Origin: a virus
Reading direction: 5' to 3' (one strand)
Virus record (IMG/VR): IMGVR_UViG_3300046169_000058
Span: 1-35,670 of that record
DNA length: 35,670 nucleotides
The notes below the pieces were generated by a model that was given only the letters and a program-made list of their open reading frames with translations, was not told where the DNA came from and made no database searches. Position 1 is the stretch's first letter; every line of letters begins with the position of its first letter. The translations under genes and the position numbers were made by a program. This document shows, piece by piece, positions 14,486 to 21,994 of this stretch.

Positions 14486-14937
14486 CAGTGCAACTCCATC
14501 TCATAGTGTGTATAAATCGGACGAAACGCAGAGCCGTCCACATATCTTTCAAAGCCCTTACGGCCATCCGCCTCCACGGCGTCAAGCTTGGCGTCCTTGG
14601 CCAACCCCGCCAAAACATCTACCGCCTTATTCATCCATACATGCATGTGCTTGCCGCCCATAAATTCTATCTTGAGGTTCTTACGTTGAGGGTGTTTCAC
14701 AACGCATGTGGTGATCGCTGCGGTCAACTTGTCCTCAAGGTAAACCAGCCACAATATTGACGTGCCGGCCAGTATGTCTTCTCTTACATCGTCCAGATCG
14801 ACGTTATGTTCAACCCGTCTAATCGCCGGAGCCAGCAGCTCCATGCCTCTCTCGATGTAGTCGTCTATTTCTCGTTCAGGTATCGGCAGAACCGTCACCC
14901 GCTGCGCTTGGCCAAATTGTACAACATTATCAATCAT
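14485..14937 (-). CDS. GNAT-fold protein, T7 gp13-like
   Basis: 150 residues. The strand-helix order (ILWLVYLEDKLTAAITTCVV, then KIEFMGGKHMHVWMNKAVDV, then LDAVEADGRKGFERYV) has the look of a GNAT acetyltransferase fold, as in T7 gp13-type internal virion or morphogenesis proteins. The canonical acetyl-CoA loop (Q/RxxGxG/A) is not evident, so catalysis is doubtful. It lies between the tail protein and the ejection candidates, and begins with an ATGA overlap. Confidence 0.55.
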   Translation of the reverse strand: MIDNVVQFGQAQRVTVLPIPEREIDDYIERGMELLAPAIRRVEHNVDLDDVREDILAGTSILWLVYLEDKLTAAITTCVVKHPQRKNLKIEFMGGKHMHVWMNKAVDVLAGLAKDAKLDAVEADGRKGFERYVDGSAFRPIYTHYEMELH

Positions 14938-15311
14938 CCGTGAAGCCTCGTAATGGCCAAGGTTGACGCGGGGATCGCTGGCACAGGCGAAGACGCTGCG
15001 GTGTAGTTTAAGAAGCCCGCCGTGTTGTCGATCATGTAGTTCACTTCCAAGTAGTCATTCGCCGCAACGGTAAATATTTGCGTGCGTGACGTGACCAGTG
15101 TGGCGTTATTCCGGTGCAGCGCTGTTGTCATTCCGCTGTTGGCTACGTTTGTGCCGTTCACGCTGGGCCAGAAGTAGAAGTGAACCGTGCTGGCTGACGT
15201 AGATGATATTTGCGCCGAAAACGATATGACGTATTGGCCCGCTTCCTCAAACACAATGCGCTGACGCTGGCGTGCCTTGCGTGATGCCGTCGTTGCCGCT
15301 GGGCGCGTCAT
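14934..15311 (-). CDS. Virion protein, C-terminal part after frame breaks
   Basis: The 125-residue frame from RIVFEEAGQYVISFSAQISS onward is a beta-sandwich-type domain common in marine phage structural proteins, ending ASTLAITRLHG. The first residues (MTRPAATTASRKARQRQ) are an out-of-frame artefact. The true link runs from 15308-15592 through PAAANTAYKLTYDAP and GNDGITQGTPAS in a third frame. Shifts near 15261 and at 15344-15346 restore one gene of 218 residues, and removing two bases makes 14934-15592 exactly 219 codons. Confidence 0.65.
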   Translation of the reverse strand: MTRPAATTASRKARQRQRIVFEEAGQYVISFSAQISSTSASTVHFYFWPSVNGTNVANSGMTTALHRNNATLVTSRTQIFTVAANDYLEVNYMIDNTAGFLNYTAASSPVPAIPASTLAITRLHG

Positions 15312-15592
15312 ATGTCAGCTTGTACGCCGTGTTGGCTGCTGCAGGGCACGACGTCAGCCGTCTTCATAAAGTCAGCGTGGCCATCTTCCAGAACGATCTG
15401 CCGGAACTCGCCATTCTTCGACACGACAGGGTAGCCGTTTACGTTATCCCATAAGATGACGCCGTTTTCGGCGGGGCTGCTGTCAGGCGTCTTAAAGCCC
15501 AGCTTGTACAAGTTTTGCGTCAGATAACGCGTCAGGCCACGCCCCCATTGGCGCAGATCCTCGCCTATCGCTGGGAGTATCGGCGACGACAT
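15308..15592 (-). CDS. Virion protein, N-terminal part before frame breaks
   Basis: The first ~81 residues (MSSPILPAIGEDLRQWGRGL, then ENGVILWDNVNGYPVVSKNG) resemble the N-terminus of a structural protein found next to gp10-like tail genes in marine podoviruses. The ending VPCSSQHGVQADI is out of frame. Removing one base from the run at 15344-15346 continues into PAAANTAYKLTYD. The ATG overlaps (TAATG) the repaired stop of the tail gene, which supports both repairs. Confidence 0.65.
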   Translation of the reverse strand: MSSPILPAIGEDLRQWGRGLTRYLTQNLYKLGFKTPDSSPAENGVILWDNVNGYPVVSKNGEFRQIVLEDGHADFMKTADVVPCSSQHGVQADI

Positions 15593-15685
15593 TATCTACG
15601 CCCCGCCGGTTTTATATCAACGCGCATATTACCAACGCGCCACGGTGCCAGCTTTGCGCCCTCAACGCGCATACGCATTTGGCGG
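15592..15685 (-). other. Displaced C-terminus of the tail protein (other frame)
   Basis: In the +1 frame this stretch reads RQMRMRVEGAKLAPWRVGNM and on to IKPAGRR then TAA. That is the expected end of gp10-like tail proteins after VRFAG. The TAA (15592-15594) overlaps the next ATG (15590-15592). Removing one base of the run at 15686-15688 joins it to the frame above. Confidence 0.7.
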
Positions 15686-17410
15686 CCCAGCGAAGCGGAC
15701 AGATGTCGGGTTGTTGGGGGTGTACGGCCCGTGGCTGCTTTCGTCGCCGTTTGGGTAGAAGCGTGTCTTAAATGTCACGTTTACGTCGCCTTGCGTTTCC
15801 TCGTCTGGAATGAGCTTGGTGACATGCGCAGTCTGATCGCCGTTGCCAATAGAAAACGGGCCGCTTTCCGCGAAGACCGCGCCGCTGTCTACGTTTAGCC
15901 CGACTTCGTGGTCATAAATGCTGACAGGCCCGCCAACAGAAATTGTGTTGCCCATAGAATTGCCGTGAACGGTGCAGTAATATTTTAAACTATCTGGCGC
16001 ATCGCTCGCCACCACTATAGTAACCTTGGCTCCAGCTTGCCCAGCCGTTCCTGTTGTCGTTACGCCGGTAGTGTATGACGCATCTGCGCTTGTCCTAAAT
16101 GCAAAAGGATGCCCAGAGTTTGACGCATCTGAGAGGTCAAACACATATGTGTTGCCCCGCACAAAAGTCAAAGCTGGCGCAGATCCAGAGATGCCAGCTA
16201 TCGCATATTTATTGCCACCGTCATTAACCACCGTGACTGTATAGTTTACCGTTTCGGGTTGCTCTCCCGCCATGAACGGGTAGCGGAAAACGCCACGCTC
16301 TGTGCCTGACGTGCGCGCCAAGTTGCCGATCAGCCAATGGCGCTCGGTGTAGTCGTAAGCCACATATCTGTCGATCTCGGTGCTGTTTTCGGAGCAATAG
16401 AACCACCACACCTCCCCGAATTGGCCGTTGGCAAAGCCCCACGCCTTAGACTGCTGCGCTTGGTTGAAGTCGCCGAAGACGTAATCATGCACGTCGCATG
16501 GAAGCTCGCGCACGCTGTTGCCGTCAAAATAGAAAAACCCGCGATTGCCCATGTAGAACACGCCCAGATCCGTATCTACAGCAGACTTGCGCGATATGGC
16601 CCCGCACGAGGTTCCGACTCTACTAAACGAGTAAATAAATGGCGGGCCTGCGTATACCGCGGCGTGGCAGTCTGTGTCTGTGATGACCAGAGTTTGCCCC
16701 TTCGTGCGGATCGCCTGCATGATTTGGCCAGACGTCTGCAGGATTTGCGAGCCAGCTTGGTTCGTGGACGCGGGTGTCCATAGCGTGTTGTTTTCCTGAT
16801 CACACCATGACACTGTACGCGGGTTGCCGCCCGCGCCCAGCGCGAAGATAAAGCGTTCCTCTGTGACCAGCAAGCCCAGATTGCTTGTCGGGGCGTTTGC
16901 AATTACAGCAGCCTTCGCGGCTGGGTTTAGCTGCCACTCAAGCAGGCGTCCGTCGTCTTTTGAGCAGGCCACGAGGTATTCGCCAAAATTGTCGATAGAC
17001 CAAGTGGTGGCTTCCTCTGGCACAGCGTTTTCGTTTTGCTGTATCGGCTGCCCGTAGAAGCCGTCGCCATAAAAGCCGTATCCATACCCTGTTTCTACCT
17101 CTGCGCTTTCACGGCCAGCCGTTAAGTCTGTCGGGGCGATGTCATATGTCGTGCCGTTGCCCGTCATGGCTTTTAGCTCGTTATATGAACCGCCAGCCAA
17201 ATAAGCCGTGCCGGTGTTTGACTCCCATGTGTGCATTCCGCGCACAGGGTTTGTGCTGAATGACGCTTTGCGCTCTTGCCACCCGCCGATTGGGCGCAAG
17301 CTGTTATCCCGCCACCTGACCAAGCTGCCATCGCGCCACCGGCCAGACTGCTCTAAATCAGTTCCGTTTCGGTAAAATCCTGCGGGGATGTCGAGGGGTA
17401 CGAGTGTCAT
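15662..17410 (-). CDS. P22 gp10-like tail / DNA-stabilisation protein with inserted cupredoxin-like domain
   Basis: 582 residues as read, 605 after repair of the frame at 15686-15688. The N-terminus (GRWRDGSLVRWRDNSLRPIGGW) and the beta-propeller-like body (FGEYLVACSKDDGRLLEWQ, FFYFDGNSVRELPCDVHDYV, FGEVWWFYCSENS) match tail proteins annotated as packaged-DNA stabilisation gp10. Between YPFMAG and IYDHEVG, residues about 385-495 form an extra domain with cupredoxin-type copper ligands (His434, Cys479, His482, Met486). The protein probably closes the portal channel or forms the tail hub. It lies between the fibre gene 17411-18277 and the 14934-15592 virion gene. Confidence 0.78.
   Translation of the reverse strand: MTLVPLDIPAGFYRNGTDLEQSGRWRDGSLVRWRDNSLRPIGGWQERKASFSTNPVRGMHTWESNTGTAYLAGGSYNELKAMTGNGTTYDIAPTDLTAGRESAEVETGYGYGFYGDGFYGQPIQQNENAVPEEATTWSIDNFGEYLVACSKDDGRLLEWQLNPAAKAAVIANAPTSNLGLLVTEERFIFALGAGGNPRTVSWCDQENNTLWTPASTNQAGSQILQTSGQIMQAIRTKGQTLVITDTDCHAAVYAGPPFIYSFSRVGTSCGAISRKSAVDTDLGVFYMGNRGFFYFDGNSVRELPCDVHDYVFGDFNQAQQSKAWGFANGQFGEVWWFYCSENSTEIDRYVAYDYTERHWLIGNLARTSGTERGVFRYPFMAGEQPETVNYTVTVVNDGGNKYAIAGISGSAPALTFVRGNTYVFDLSDASNSGHPFAFRTSADASYTTGVTTTGTAGQAGAKVTIVVASDAPDSLKYYCTVHGNSMGNTISVGGPVSIYDHEVGLNVDSGAVFAESGPFSIGNGDQTAHVTKLIPDEETQGDVNVTFKTRFYPNGDESSHGPYTPNNPTSVRFAGPPNAYAR
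15926..16258 (-). other. Inserted cupredoxin-like domain within the tail protein
   Basis: About 110 residues starting VNYTVTVVNDGGNKYAIAGI. Motifs: FVRGNTYVFDL, SGHPFAFRT (His434), and SLKYYCTVHGNSMG with Cys479-x2-His482-x3-Met486, followed by NTISVGG. This is the ligand order and spacing class of type-1 copper proteins (plastocyanin, amicyanin). The host protein reads naturally across the insertion if it is removed. Copper binding is inferred, not shown. Confidence 0.7.
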
Positions 17411-18277
17411 TTATAAAGCAAACCCAATGGTTGAAACATTTGCCCTGCCGCTAGAGTTCACATCAATACTTAATGAGCCATTTGGGCCAAGGTAAAATGA
17501 TCCTCCAGCAACGGCCAATGCGGAGAGGGAAAAACTCGTTGTCCTTGCGCCCGTGCTGCTTGGGCTTACGCTAGTGTTGTAGCCACCGGCCCCAGAAATA
17601 ACCGTTATAAATGAGCCAGAGCCAGTCACACTGATTGTGCCACTTCCCGAGTTGTGTGGAACATTAAACTTATACTCCCCATACATACCCCCAGAGCCAG
17701 CGGTTGTGACAGTTCCGTCAGAGCTTCTGTACCCAAACGAAGGGCTTGCATAGTTAGGGCCGCCAGTCGGAATATTAATTGTTGTGCTTCCGATAGATGT
17801 AACGTGACCATATGTGTCAAGGCTGATGTCTTGGACAACCGTCGTGCCGCTGTTGTTTACGCTGCCTTGGCTTGATGTGTCCGAGTGGCTGATGGTGCGG
17901 TTAGAAGCTAAAGACCCACCACCCGTTAAACCGCCGCCAGCAGAAATACTTGTTGATGTAGACGCCTTGGCGTTCAACTGCGTCTGGATGTTGCTGGTCA
18001 CACCGTCAGTATGGTTCAACTCTGCTGTAGTAGCCGTCACACCATCCAGCTTGTTTATCTCTGCCGTTGTAGCTGTAACGCCGTCTAGCTTATTAATCTC
18101 CGCAGCATCAGCCGTAATAGCCGTGCCGCCGACCTTCCATGATCCAGCGGTCAAGTCTGGGGTGCTTGCGGTGTCACCGTTTAGAACGTCAACAACGTCA
18201 TCAAGCGCCGTGTTGACCGTTGCCCCCCATGTGTTCTCGCTGCCGCCAACGGTGGGTTTAGTTATGCTGATCGTCAT
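17411..18277 (-). CDS. Tail fibre / spike protein
   Basis: 288 residues. The N-terminus MTISITKPTVGGSENTWGAT is typical of virion-attached fibres. Three tandem copies of AEINKLDGVTATT (last copy AELNHTDGV) follow, then Ser/Gly/Thr-rich beta sequence with ISAGGGLTGGGSLASNRTIS, a motif common in phage fibres, and a distal beta domain. It is immediately upstream of the tail protein (one-base gap). Likely a trimeric receptor-binding fibre. Confidence 0.75.
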   Translation of the reverse strand: MTISITKPTVGGSENTWGATVNTALDDVVDVLNGDTASTPDLTAGSWKVGGTAITADAAEINKLDGVTATTAEINKLDGVTATTAELNHTDGVTSNIQTQLNAKASTSTSISAGGGLTGGGSLASNRTISHSDTSSQGSVNNSGTTVVQDISLDTYGHVTSIGSTTINIPTGGPNYASPSFGYRSSDGTVTTAGSGGMYGEYKFNVPHNSGSGTISVTGSGSFITVISGAGGYNTSVSPSSTGARTTSFSLSALAVAGGSFYLGPNGSLSIDVNSSGRANVSTIGFAL

Positions 18278-18336
18278 ATCAAAATCCTCAATGCTTACAC
18301 GACTATACTACTTTACGCGCCAGTCGTCCACGTTTG

Positions 18337-18951
18337 CTATCTCAGCCAATCCCACGCCTGTCGCGTGCGATCCGCTCTATCCTTCAGCCCATGATGCCCG
18401 CCGTTCACCCGCTTGGTGATTTTGGCGATGGCGTCGTCGTTCACGCCTTCACCGGCAATCTTCCACAGGCCATTCTTGTCGAAGAACCACATGGCCGTTT
18501 CAAACGCGTAGTCTTCCTCCACCAGAGATGGATCTGTCAGCACCTCGGGCAAGCGCATGTCATGTGCAAACGCCTTGTAATTATTCTTGCCGGTGAGCTG
18601 CAGGAAGCCGCGTCCGATAAACTTTGCTGCGTCTTCCGGCGTCTCATTGCCCATACGCCCGACATACACCTTGCTGGCCAGCTTAGCGCCGTTGCGGGCA
18701 TACGGCTTGGCGCTATCCTCGTCGGGGAAGCGTGACGGCCAGACGCGCATCATGGCTTCCACCGAATAGTTTAGGTTTTCGCGTGTCAGCTTAAACCCGC
18801 CGCTCTCGTGGCCCGCCTGCCCCAGAAGATGCGCGGCCTTAACGCGAGACAAGCCGTAGTGCTTGGTGATTGCACGCGCCGTATTTGGCCCGTATGCGCC
18901 ATCTGGCTCAACGCCAACCTTTTCCTGCAGAAGCTTCAGTGCGACGCTCAT
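18337..18951 (-). CDS. Endolysin: GH19 chitinase/lysozyme-like with peptidoglycan-binding motif
   Basis: 204 residues. The N-terminal 32 residues (LKLLQEKVGVEPDGAYGPNT) match a peptidoglycan-binding_1 repeat. The rest is glycoside hydrolase family 19: GQAGHESGGF with Glu49, TRENLNYS with Glu58 as the second catalytic position, and GRGFLQLTGKNNY at 113-125. No signal peptide, so export needs the holin. The start is the ATG overlapping the holin stop (ATGA). It degrades the cell wall at the end of infection. Confidence 0.88.
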   Translation of the reverse strand: MSVALKLLQEKVGVEPDGAYGPNTARAITKHYGLSRVKAAHLLGQAGHESGGFKLTRENLNYSVEAMMRVWPSRFPDEDSAKPYARNGAKLASKVYVGRMGNETPEDAAKFIGRGFLQLTGKNNYKAFAHDMRLPEVLTDPSLVEEDYAFETAMWFFDKNGLWKIAGEGVNDDAIAKITKRVNGGHHGLKDRADRTRQAWDWLR

Positions 18952-19292
18952 TTCTTCAAGCCTTTCATTGTGCGGATTCCGAAGCTGGCGGCGATGGAAG
19001 CGTACATGCCCCATTGTACCCACATCGGACAGTTAGATAAATTGTCAAAGCCAACGCGCATCGCGTCCTGCCAGCTCGGTATAAAATTTGCGCACAATAT
19101 TGCCACGAAAACAATTGTCCACAGCTCATCTTTCCAACTGTCTTTGCTGGCCTCGATGGCTGACTGCTCCCAATCCATCTCGCCTGTGGCCTGCTTCAGC
19201 TTAATCTCAGCATTCGCTTTCTGAATAGCCGTCTTGCCGTCGAGATAGCTTGTCGCCAGCCCGCCGACTGCGCCTATAATCTGGCCAATCAT
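18948..19292 (-). CDS. Holin, gene-transfer-agent type (GTA_holin_3TM-like)
   Basis: 114 residues. An N-terminal hydrophobic/amphipathic stretch (IGQIIGAVGGLATSYL) is followed by a charged helix with WEQSAIEASKDSWKDELWTI. Then come a membrane span (VFVAILCANFIPSW), VGFDNLSNCPMWVQW, and a last span (YASIAASFGIRTM). This order matches the 3-TM holin family known from alphaproteobacterial gene transfer agents. It overlaps the endolysin, as lysis genes often do. Confidence 0.78.
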   Translation of the reverse strand: MIGQIIGAVGGLATSYLDGKTAIQKANAEIKLKQATGEMDWEQSAIEASKDSWKDELWTIVFVAILCANFIPSWQDAMRVGFDNLSNCPMWVQWGMYASIAASFGIRTMKGLKK

Positions 19293-19483
19293 TTTTCAGA
19301 CCCCAGCCACACGGCAAAAGCACCTGTCATAGCACCTGTGACGGTCGCCGTGAGCGCTGTAGCCTGCGTGCTGACCACATCCTGCGGCAAAGACATAAAC
19401 CACTCTATGACGCGTATATACATCACCGTCATTACCAGCATCATAAGACGCGGCATGATCTTATATTCCAAAAGCTTTTCCAT
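19289..19483 (-). CDS. Small two-span membrane protein, second holin candidate
   Basis: 64 residues: membrane span 1 about 8-28 (IMPRLMMLVMTVMYIRVIEW), a short loop, and span 2 about 42-60 (ALTATVTGAMTGAFAVWLGS). Size and topology fit a class II holin or a holin partner. It overlaps the 3-TM holin gene by 4 bases. Which of the two forms the lesion cannot be told from sequence. Confidence 0.6.
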   Translation of the reverse strand: MEKLLEYKIMPRLMMLVMTVMYIRVIEWFMSLPQDVVSTQATALTATVTGAMTGAFAVWLGSEK

Positions 19484-19484
19484 T

Positions 19485-19739
19485 TTACACCTTTATATTG
19501 ATGTTTGTGCCTTGCGGCCTGTCAGCATTGGTCTTAGTGCCGAACTTATCATAACCCTTCCCCAGATCCAACTTCTGCTCCCGAAGCGCCTCCAGATGCG
19601 TGTGGTTGGCCCTATGCTCCTTGGTCACCCGCTGCTCCACCAGATGCGCCTCTATGCGCTCACGCGTCTGCGTTTGCTGGTGTATGTCCGACTGAACGTT
19701 AAACGGTGCCGATCCTATGCCGCTTACACCGTCCGCCAT
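19485..19739 (-). CDS. Hypothetical protein in lysis/virion block
   Basis: 84 residues from the ATG overlapping the previous stop (TGATG). Glycine/serine-rich start, then a charged helix with many Glu, Gln, Arg and His (QTQTRERIEAHLVEQRVTKE, HRANHTHLEALREQKLDLGK) probably forming a coiled coil. The C-terminus is disordered. No family recognised. Confidence 0.55.
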   Translation of the reverse strand: MADGVSGIGSAPFNVQSDIHQQTQTRERIEAHLVEQRVTKEHRANHTHLEALREQKLDLGKGYDKFGTKTNADRPQGTNINIKV

Positions 19740-20200
19740 CACCGCCGCACCGCGACCCAGACAAAGCCAAACAGCGCGCCCACGCAGATCAGGAACAGTA
19801 GCAAGCCCGCCGCCCACGCGATGATCGTCTCCTTGCGCTCGATGCGCTTATACATCGCGTCCTTCTGCTTTTGCCGGATCTCGTTTTCCATGCGGATCAG
19901 CTCCTGCCATGCAGACGGGCCAAGCGTTTCGGAAATCATCTTACGCAGCTCGTCGCGCATGTTTTCGCGCTGCTTCTTCTGGACAAACAGATCCATCGCC
20001 TGCTGCTCAACACTGCCGAAGCTCTGATACCACTTTGGGTTTTCTACGCGCTTCGCCGCAAAGTCGAAGTCGCTGATCGCCTTAGACCAACGCCCCAGAT
20101 CGCCCGCCATGCCCTCCAGATCCCGCCCGATCTGGCAGCCCTTGCGTATTGCGTTGAACGCCGTAGACGCTGCCATGATTGCTGTGGCGGGGTCTATCAT
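19739..20200 (-). CDS. C-terminally membrane-anchored protein in lysis block
   Basis: 153 residues. A helical cytoplasmic-type part (about 1-120) holds coiled-coil segments (QQAMDLFVQKKQRENMRDEL, RMENEIRQKQKDAMYKRIER). One strong membrane span follows (IIAWAAGLLLFLICVGALFG) with the end FVWVAVRR. The reverse topology of a spanin makes a Rz role unlikely. It may regulate the holin or be a minor virion protein. Confidence 0.55.
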   Translation of the reverse strand: MIDPATAIMAASTAFNAIRKGCQIGRDLEGMAGDLGRWSKAISDFDFAAKRVENPKWYQSFGSVEQQAMDLFVQKKQRENMRDELRKMISETLGPSAWQELIRMENEIRQKQKDAMYKRIERKETIIAWAAGLLLFLICVGALFGFVWVAVRR

Positions 20201-20203
20201 GGC

Positions 20204-20437
20204 TCATCTTTCCATCAGGCGGTCTATTTTCTCTTCGATGCGATCAAAGCGCGAAACGATCTGACCCATGACGGCTGTGCTGTCTGCCTTGGTGACGTAA
20301 TCGCGCGCCATTTCTTCGCGGGTCTTGTTCAGCAGAATATTGAGGCGCTGCATCTCGTCCACAGCGCTTTTCAGCACCCAGCCGATCAAGCCCAATCCAG
20401 CAGTAAGAGCCGCTGTCCAGAGCATCTCGGCTTCCAT
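20204..20437 (-). CDS. N-terminally anchored coiled-coil membrane protein
   Basis: 77 residues: MEAEMLWTAALTAGLGLIGW forms a membrane span, followed by a charged coiled coil (LLNKTREEMARDYVTKADST, RFDRIEEKIDRLMER). The plan resembles small XhlA-like lysis accessories, though with the span at the opposite end. A spanin-like role is also possible. The start overlaps the previous stop (TAATG). Confidence 0.55.
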   Translation of the reverse strand: MEAEMLWTAALTAGLGLIGWVLKSAVDEMQRLNILLNKTREEMARDYVTKADSTAVMGQIVSRFDRIEEKIDRLMER

Positions 20438-21096
20438 TATGCCGCTTCCTGTTCTGTCCAGACCGCCGCTGGCACAGTTTCGACTTGCCACTTAAACCGC
20501 GCTGGGCCGACAACCGGCACACCGGCCACGATGTCAGATGCTGTCAGCGCTTGGCTCTGCGTGACGCTTGGAGCGCCGATAGTAGGAGCGCCAGCCGTGA
20601 TGCTGTCAGCCGTTAAGCTGATAATTTGCGTTATCGTTGAGGCAGCGACAGTCGGGGTGCCGGACGTAATATCACCAGCCGTTAGCTGATTATTAGGGAT
20701 GAGCGTGACATTGCCAACCGTAGGCGCACCAGCCGTAATATCAGCGGCAGTAAGCTGCGTGTCAGCGCCAATCGACGGCGTACCGACAGTTGGAACGCCA
20801 GACGTAATATCAACCGCTGTGAGCGTGTGAGCTTGGCTAATCGTTGAGGCAGCCACCGTGGGTGTGCCAGCCGTGATGTCGGTGCTTGTGAGCGACTGAC
20901 CCGACGAAACGCTTGGCGTTCCTACTGTCGGCGCACCAGCAGTGATGTCGGCTGACGTAATAACGTGCGCCTGAGAGATTGTTGAGGCGGCAACCGTGGG
21001 TGCGCCGGCAACAATATTATCAAGGCCAAACGCTGCATCTGCAACAGCCCCTGTGTCGGCGAGCGGGGCAGACGCTAAGGGGCTGAAACCTAGCAT
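20437..21096 (-). CDS. Fibre-type protein built of 23-residue repeats
   Basis: 219 residues. After MLGFSPLASAPLADTG come eight tandem 23-residue repeats of the form LTAADITAGAPTVGTPSVSQ, then a short domain (ARFKWQVETVPAAVWTEQ). Such regular Thr/Pro/Ala/Gly repeats would give an extended beta structure. It lies beside fibre genes and the lysis block. Probably a minor fibre, decoration or adhesin-like protein; a link to lysis is not excluded. Confidence 0.55.
   Translation of the reverse strand: MLGFSPLASAPLADTGAVADAAFGLDNIVAGAPTVAASTISQAHVITSADITAGAPTVGTPSVSSGQSLTSTDITAGTPTVAASTISQAHTLTAVDITSGVPTVGTPSIGADTQLTAADITAGAPTVGNVTLIPNNQLTAGDITSGTPTVAASTITQIISLTADSITAGAPTIGAPSVTQSQALTASDIVAGVPVVGPARFKWQVETVPAAVWTEQEAA
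20473..21024 (-). repeat. Eight tandem 69-bp coding repeats
   Basis: Each repeat encodes 23 residues with core DITAGAPTVG or DITSGTPTVAAS. Copies 1, 3 and 6 share PTVAASTI(S/T)Q, and copies 2, 4 and 7 share PT(V/I)G(T/A)PS. This suggests growth by duplication of a two-repeat unit followed by divergence. Confidence 0.75.
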
Positions 21097-21109
21097 GTGT
21101 CGTTACTCC

Positions 21110-21382
21110 TTATGGCTTCGTCGGCCAAGTGACATTCGTTGGAAACCCAGCTTGGCTTGGGATATCCCGCAGAGCCTGTCTGTACGACTGCATCGCTGAT
21201 GTCATCGTGTTGTCTGACAGTGCCAGATAATCGGTTTCTTCGATTAAGCTGTTGCGCTTTTCTCTGGCTTCCGCTGCCGCTCTGTCGTTAGCACCTGCAG
21301 CCCATGCAGCTTCTTCAGCTTGGCGAGCAGCTATTTCATCTGCGGTCATGTCGGTTAAAATACCATTTACATATTTTTGCAT
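21110..21382 (-). CDS. Tail fibre assembly chaperone-like protein
   Basis: 90 residues: a Met-Gln-Lys-Tyr start, an Ala/Glu-rich helix, and a conserved C-terminal block RNSLIEETDYLALSDNTMTS, then YRQALRDIPSQAGFP and TNVTWPTKP. This matches the C-terminal motif of tail fibre assembly / XkdW-like proteins (DYxxLxD, YRQxLRDIP, WP). It sits among fibre genes. It likely helps fibres fold and trimerise. Confidence 0.72.
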   Translation of the reverse strand: MQKYVNGILTDMTADEIAARQAEEAAWAAGANDRAAAEAREKRNSLIEETDYLALSDNTMTSAMQSYRQALRDIPSQAGFPTNVTWPTKP

Positions 21383-21984
21383 TAGCTCAATCCATACAGT
21401 TTTATGACGCCTTTAGTAAGATTTCCAGCTTCCGAAAATAGCCTTATATCTGTTATTACAGAATTAACAGCGTAGGAGGATGCACACTCTGAATAATTAA
21501 CTGTAAACGATCTTCCTCCGGCTGCATCACTTTGAAGTGTTGTCGGAACAGAAGACTCTTGCGAATTATAAATCATTACGCGAGCAGAAAAATCATCAAA
21601 ACTATTAATTAACCTTCCAATTGCCCCTGTATCATTAGCCGCAAAGGCTCCATTGTTTAAAGTCCCACTACCAGCCTGACCTGAATAAACATATCTATAT
21701 TCGCCAATAGTCCAATAACTAGAGGTGCTTTTAAAGCTAGCGCCATTATCGTCTGAAACACGGTATCTTATTCTTGTTCCAGTAGTGACATCTAAATTAT
21801 GAATAACCATCATTTGCACTGAGTGAGAGCTGCTTAACGATATATCTACAGAAGCAACCGAAGATGTAATGTTTGTGGTAGATATTAAGGTCATAGCACC
21901 GCCACCAGCGGCGGCCCCATCGAGGGTTACACTGCCGCTTGTGGCGCTGATGTCATTCGTCTGGTGGTTTATCGTTAAAGCCAT
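21382..21984 (-). CDS. Virion-associated beta-rich protein
   Basis: 200 residues, Ser/Thr/Gly-rich, with TLISTTNITSSVASVDISLS, RIRYRVSDDNGASF and a C-terminal ITDIRLFSEAGNLTKGVIKL typical of jelly-roll-type fibre tips in marine phages. It is clearly more AT-rich than its neighbours, suggesting separate acquisition. It overlaps the chaperone-like gene by one base. Confidence 0.6.
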   Translation of the reverse strand: MALTINHQTNDISATSGSVTLDGAAAGGGAMTLISTTNITSSVASVDISLSSSHSVQMMVIHNLDVTTGTRIRYRVSDDNGASFKSTSSYWTIGEYRYVYSGQAGSGTLNNGAFAANDTGAIGRLINSFDDFSARVMIYNSQESSVPTTLQSDAAGGRSFTVNYSECASSYAVNSVITDIRLFSEAGNLTKGVIKLYGLS

Positions 21985-21994
21985 AATCTACCCC

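Noticed and set aside
14485-14937. Active acetyltransferase
   Set aside because: The strand-helix order suggests a GNAT fold, but the acetyl-CoA-binding loop motif is not visible, so only the fold is claimed.
18000-18115. Tandem DNA repeats as a regulatory array
   Set aside because: The repeats encode the AEINKLDGVTATT units of the fibre in frame, so they are explained by the protein.
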